Shown: in pieces, positions 62,249-64,000 of the stretch | How the letters are laid out: every line of letters starts with the position of its first letter | How positions within the stretch are numbered: the first letter of the stretch is position 1 | Assembly: GCF_005887615.1 (NCBI RefSeq) | Contig: NZ_VANS01000004.1 | Span: 62,001-126,000 of the forward strand | DNA: 64,000 nt | Source: Sulfitobacter sabulilitoris | GTDB lineage: Bacteria > Pseudomonadota > Alphaproteobacteria > Rhodobacterales > Rhodobacteraceae | Direction: 5' to 3' | Notes under the pieces: generated by a model | Database searches by the model: none | The model's input: only the letters and a program-made list of their open reading frames with translations | Told to the model about the DNA's origin: nothing | Program-made: the position numbers and the translations under genes

Positions 62249-64000
62249 GCTTGATCTTTCCCGTCCACGTCGGCCTGGGGGCGCGTGTTGCGCAGACGGT
62301 CTTGTTGTTCGGCGACGCGGTCGCGGTCCTTGGGGGGATAGACTTCTAGCGGGGGCGCGCCGCCAAACAACGCCTGCAGCGTGATGTCGCGCGCCACCGG
62401 AGCCGCCGCGGACGACCCGCCGCCGCCATGTTCGACCACCACCGACACAGCGTATTTCGGGGCATCGAACGGGGCGAAGTTGACGAAAAGCGCATGATCG
62501 CGACGTTCCCACGGCAGGTCCGAATTGCGGATGACGCCCGCCCGCCGCTCTGCCGCCGTGATGTTGCGCACCTGGCTGGTGCCGGTCTTGCCCGCCATGC
62601 GCAGCGTTTCCGAGATGATCCGCGAGCCATAGGCCGTGCCGCGCCGGTCGTTGACCACGTCAAACATGCCGCGCCGCATCTTGCGCAGGTTGTTTTCGTT
62701 CATGCCCAGGCTTTCGCCCGCGCCGGACGGCTGTTCCACCCCGTCGATGGATTTGATCAGCCGCGGCGTGACGGCGCGGCCCGTGGCCAGACGCGCCGTC
62801 ATCACCGCCAGTTGCAGCGGCGAGGTCAGCGTGAAGCCCTGCCCGATGGAGGAGTTGACGGTATCACCGATCACCCACGGCTCACCGTAGGTCGCGGCCT
62901 TCCAGTCCTTGGTGGGCGCAAGCCCGCCCGCGACCGCGGACATCGGCAGATCATGGCGGATCCCCAGTCCGAAGCGTTCGGCCATCGCCGAGATCTTTTC
63001 GATGCCGACCTTCAGCGCCAGATCGTAGTAATAGACATCGCAGCTTTGCTTGAGCGATTGTTGCAGATCGACCCAGCCGTGGCCCGCGCGTTTCCAGCAA
63101 TGAAAGCGACGGCCCGACACCTCGAGATGGCCGGGGCAATAGACGGTGTCGTCGGGGCGCATCAACCTTTCCTCAAGCGCGGCCATCGCCGTCATCATCT
63201 TGAAGGTCGATCCGGGCGGATAGGTGCCCTGCACCGATTTGTTGGCCAGGGGGCGATACTTGTTGTCCGTCAGGGCACGGTAATCGGCCACCGATATGCC
63301 GCGCACGAACAGGTTGGGGTCGAACGTCGGCGCAGAGGAGCAGGCGACCAGATCGCCGGTTTCGCAATCGATGACCACGGCGCTGGCGCTTTCGCCATCC
63401 AGACGCGCCTGCACATAGTTCTGCAGATCGGCGTCGATCGTCAGTTGCAGGTCCGACCCGGCGTGTCCTTCCTGCCGGTCCAGTTCGCGCATCACCCGCC
63501 CCGTGGCGTTGACCTCGACGCGTTTGGCGCCCGCCTTGCCGCGCAACCGGGCTTCTTCCTTTGCCTCGACGCCGACCTTGCCGATCTGGAATCGCGGGAT
63601 CCGCAGCAACTGGTCCGGGTCTTCCAGCTTGGACAGGTCGTAATCGCTGACCGGGCCCACATAGCCCAGCACGTGCGCGAAATCCGAGCCTTGCGGATAG
63701 ACGCGGGTCAGGCCGACTTCGGGTGTGATGCCGGGCAGGGCGGGGGCGTTGACCGACACGCGGCTCAGGTCGTTCCAGCCGACGTTCTCGGCCACGGTCA
63801 CAGGCAGGAACGGAGCCGATCGTTTCATCTCGGCCAGCGCGCGCTCGATGTCATCCTCGTCCAGGGTGACAAGGCGGCCGAGGCGGGCAAGAACGTCGTC
63901 GATATTGCCTGCGTCCTCGCGCACCAGGACGATGCGGTAGCTGGGCACATTCTGCGCGAGCCGTTTGCCGTTGCGGTCGAAGACCTCGCCACGTGCGGGC
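62245..64000 (-). CDS. mrdA: Penicillin-binding protein 2 (5' end outside window)
   Basis: The frame is open past the window end, so the N-terminus with its membrane anchor is missing; about 584 codons are seen. Just inside the edge, RGEVFDRNGKRLAQNVPSYR is the PBP2 dimerisation-domain start. The transpeptidase motifs are PPGSTFKMM (SxxK), KQSCDVYYY (SxN position, here SCD) and AGKTGTSQV (KTG). It cross-links peptidoglycan during elongation. An internal GTG at 63948 is not the start. The gene is coupled to rodA by an ATGA overlap, as in the standard mrdAB operon. Confidence 0.95.
   Translation of the reverse strand, partial: PARGEVFDRNGKRLAQNVPSYRIVLVREDAGNIDDVLARLGRLVTLDEDDIERALAEMKRSAPFLPVTVAENVGWNDLSRVSVNAPALPGITPEVGLTRVYPQGSDFAHVLGYVGPVSDYDLSKLEDPDQLLRIPRFQIGKVGVEAKEEARLRGKAGAKRVEVNATGRVMRELDRQEGHAGSDLQLTIDADLQNYVQARLDGESASAVVIDCETGDLVACSSAPTFDPNLFVRGISVADYRALTDNKYRPLANKSVQGTYPPGSTFKMMTAMAALEERLMRPDDTVYCPGHLEVSGRRFHCWKRAGHGWVDLQQSLKQSCDVYYYDLALKVGIEKISAMAERFGLGIRHDLPMSAVAGGLAPTKDWKAATYGEPWVIGDTVNSSIGQGFTLTSPLQLAVMTARLATGRAVTPRLIKSIDGVEQPSGAGESLGMNENNLRKMRRGMFDVVNDRRGTAYGSRIISETLRMAGKTGTSQVRNITAAERRAGVIRNSDLPWERRDHALFVNFAPFDAPKYAVSVVVEHGGGGSSAAAPVARDITLQALFGGAPPLEVYPPKDRDRVAEQQDRLRNTRPQADVDGKDQA

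Noticed and set aside
1-64000. CRISPR array, insertion sequence, prophage or integrative element
   Set aside because: No regularly spaced repeats, transposase, integrase or phage structural gene was seen anywhere; composition is even apart from the AT-rich gap near 20.3 kb.

Overview
The window is a stretch of chromosome from a high-GC alphaproteobacterium, almost certainly Rhodobacterales (Roseobacter group). This rests on an RpoH of the RpoHII type, a tungstate-linked three-subunit formate dehydrogenase with DUF3305/DUF3306 accessories, small families typical of the group (DUF1467, DUF6494, DUF6505), and the neighbourhood of rsmI, yraN and gshB. I saw no rRNA, tRNA, CRISPR array, insertion sequence, integrase or phage gene. 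Coding is dense, with many 4-base ATGA/GTGA overlaps that imply translational coupling.

Region 1 (1-12.5 kb) looks like a divergent stress and envelope unit. The left operon, on the minus strand, encodes a c-type cytochrome, a universal stress protein and a protein-isoaspartate methyltransferase/erythromycin-esterase fusion that runs off the window. The right operon encodes a tandem universal stress protein coupled to a giant cyclic beta-1,2-glucan synthase (NdvB, 2829 aa). The 384-bp gap between them carries two FNR/FixK-like palindromes, so both arms may be switched on under low oxygen.

Region 2 (12.6-27.5 kb) is a formate dehydrogenase island. It holds a tungstate ABC transporter (tupBCA). 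Convergent to it is a tightly coupled minus-strand module: DUF6494, an Mrp/ApbC Fe-S carrier, a degenerate biotin-ligase-like protein and DUF6505. Next come a chimera of a TupA-like lobe with a c-type cytochrome, a polyferredoxin, DUF3305, DUF3306, a TorD-type chaperone, a small Tat-signal protein, the catalytic FdhA (Cys, not Sec), FdhB, FdhC (cytochrome b) and a 44-residue peptide. The logical flow is tungstate uptake, cofactor and Fe-S maturation, Tat export, then formate oxidation coupled to the quinone pool. The divergent AT-rich gap at 20.08-20.41 kb holds two good palindromes that could be operators.

Region 3 (27.7-38.8 kb) is mixed housekeeping and accessory: aspS, a hemerythrin, an orphan Flp-like pilin, a GNAT acetyltransferase, an orphan response regulator, methylmalonyl-CoA epimerase, DUF1467, an EI24/CysZ-like membrane protein, a nitroreductase, an HDAC-type amidohydrolase, a VOC-family protein, a DMT exporter, trpS, and a rhomboid-fold protein that has lost both catalytic residues.

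Region 4 (38.8-64 kb) is core functions: murJ, glnD, an LpoA-like lipoprotein, rsmI, a yraN family gene, gshB, an esterase, comM, a GST, a histidine phosphatase, rpoH (RpoHII), a ChaN-like protein, coaBC, dut, a membrane-anchored ThiF/MoeB-type E1, a sugar-epimerase-like SDR, a PLP transsulfuration enzyme, dcp, a 2-hydroxyacid dehydrogenase, rodA and mrdA (PBP2, cut by the window end). Function names come from recognising motifs and families by eye; no database search was run.
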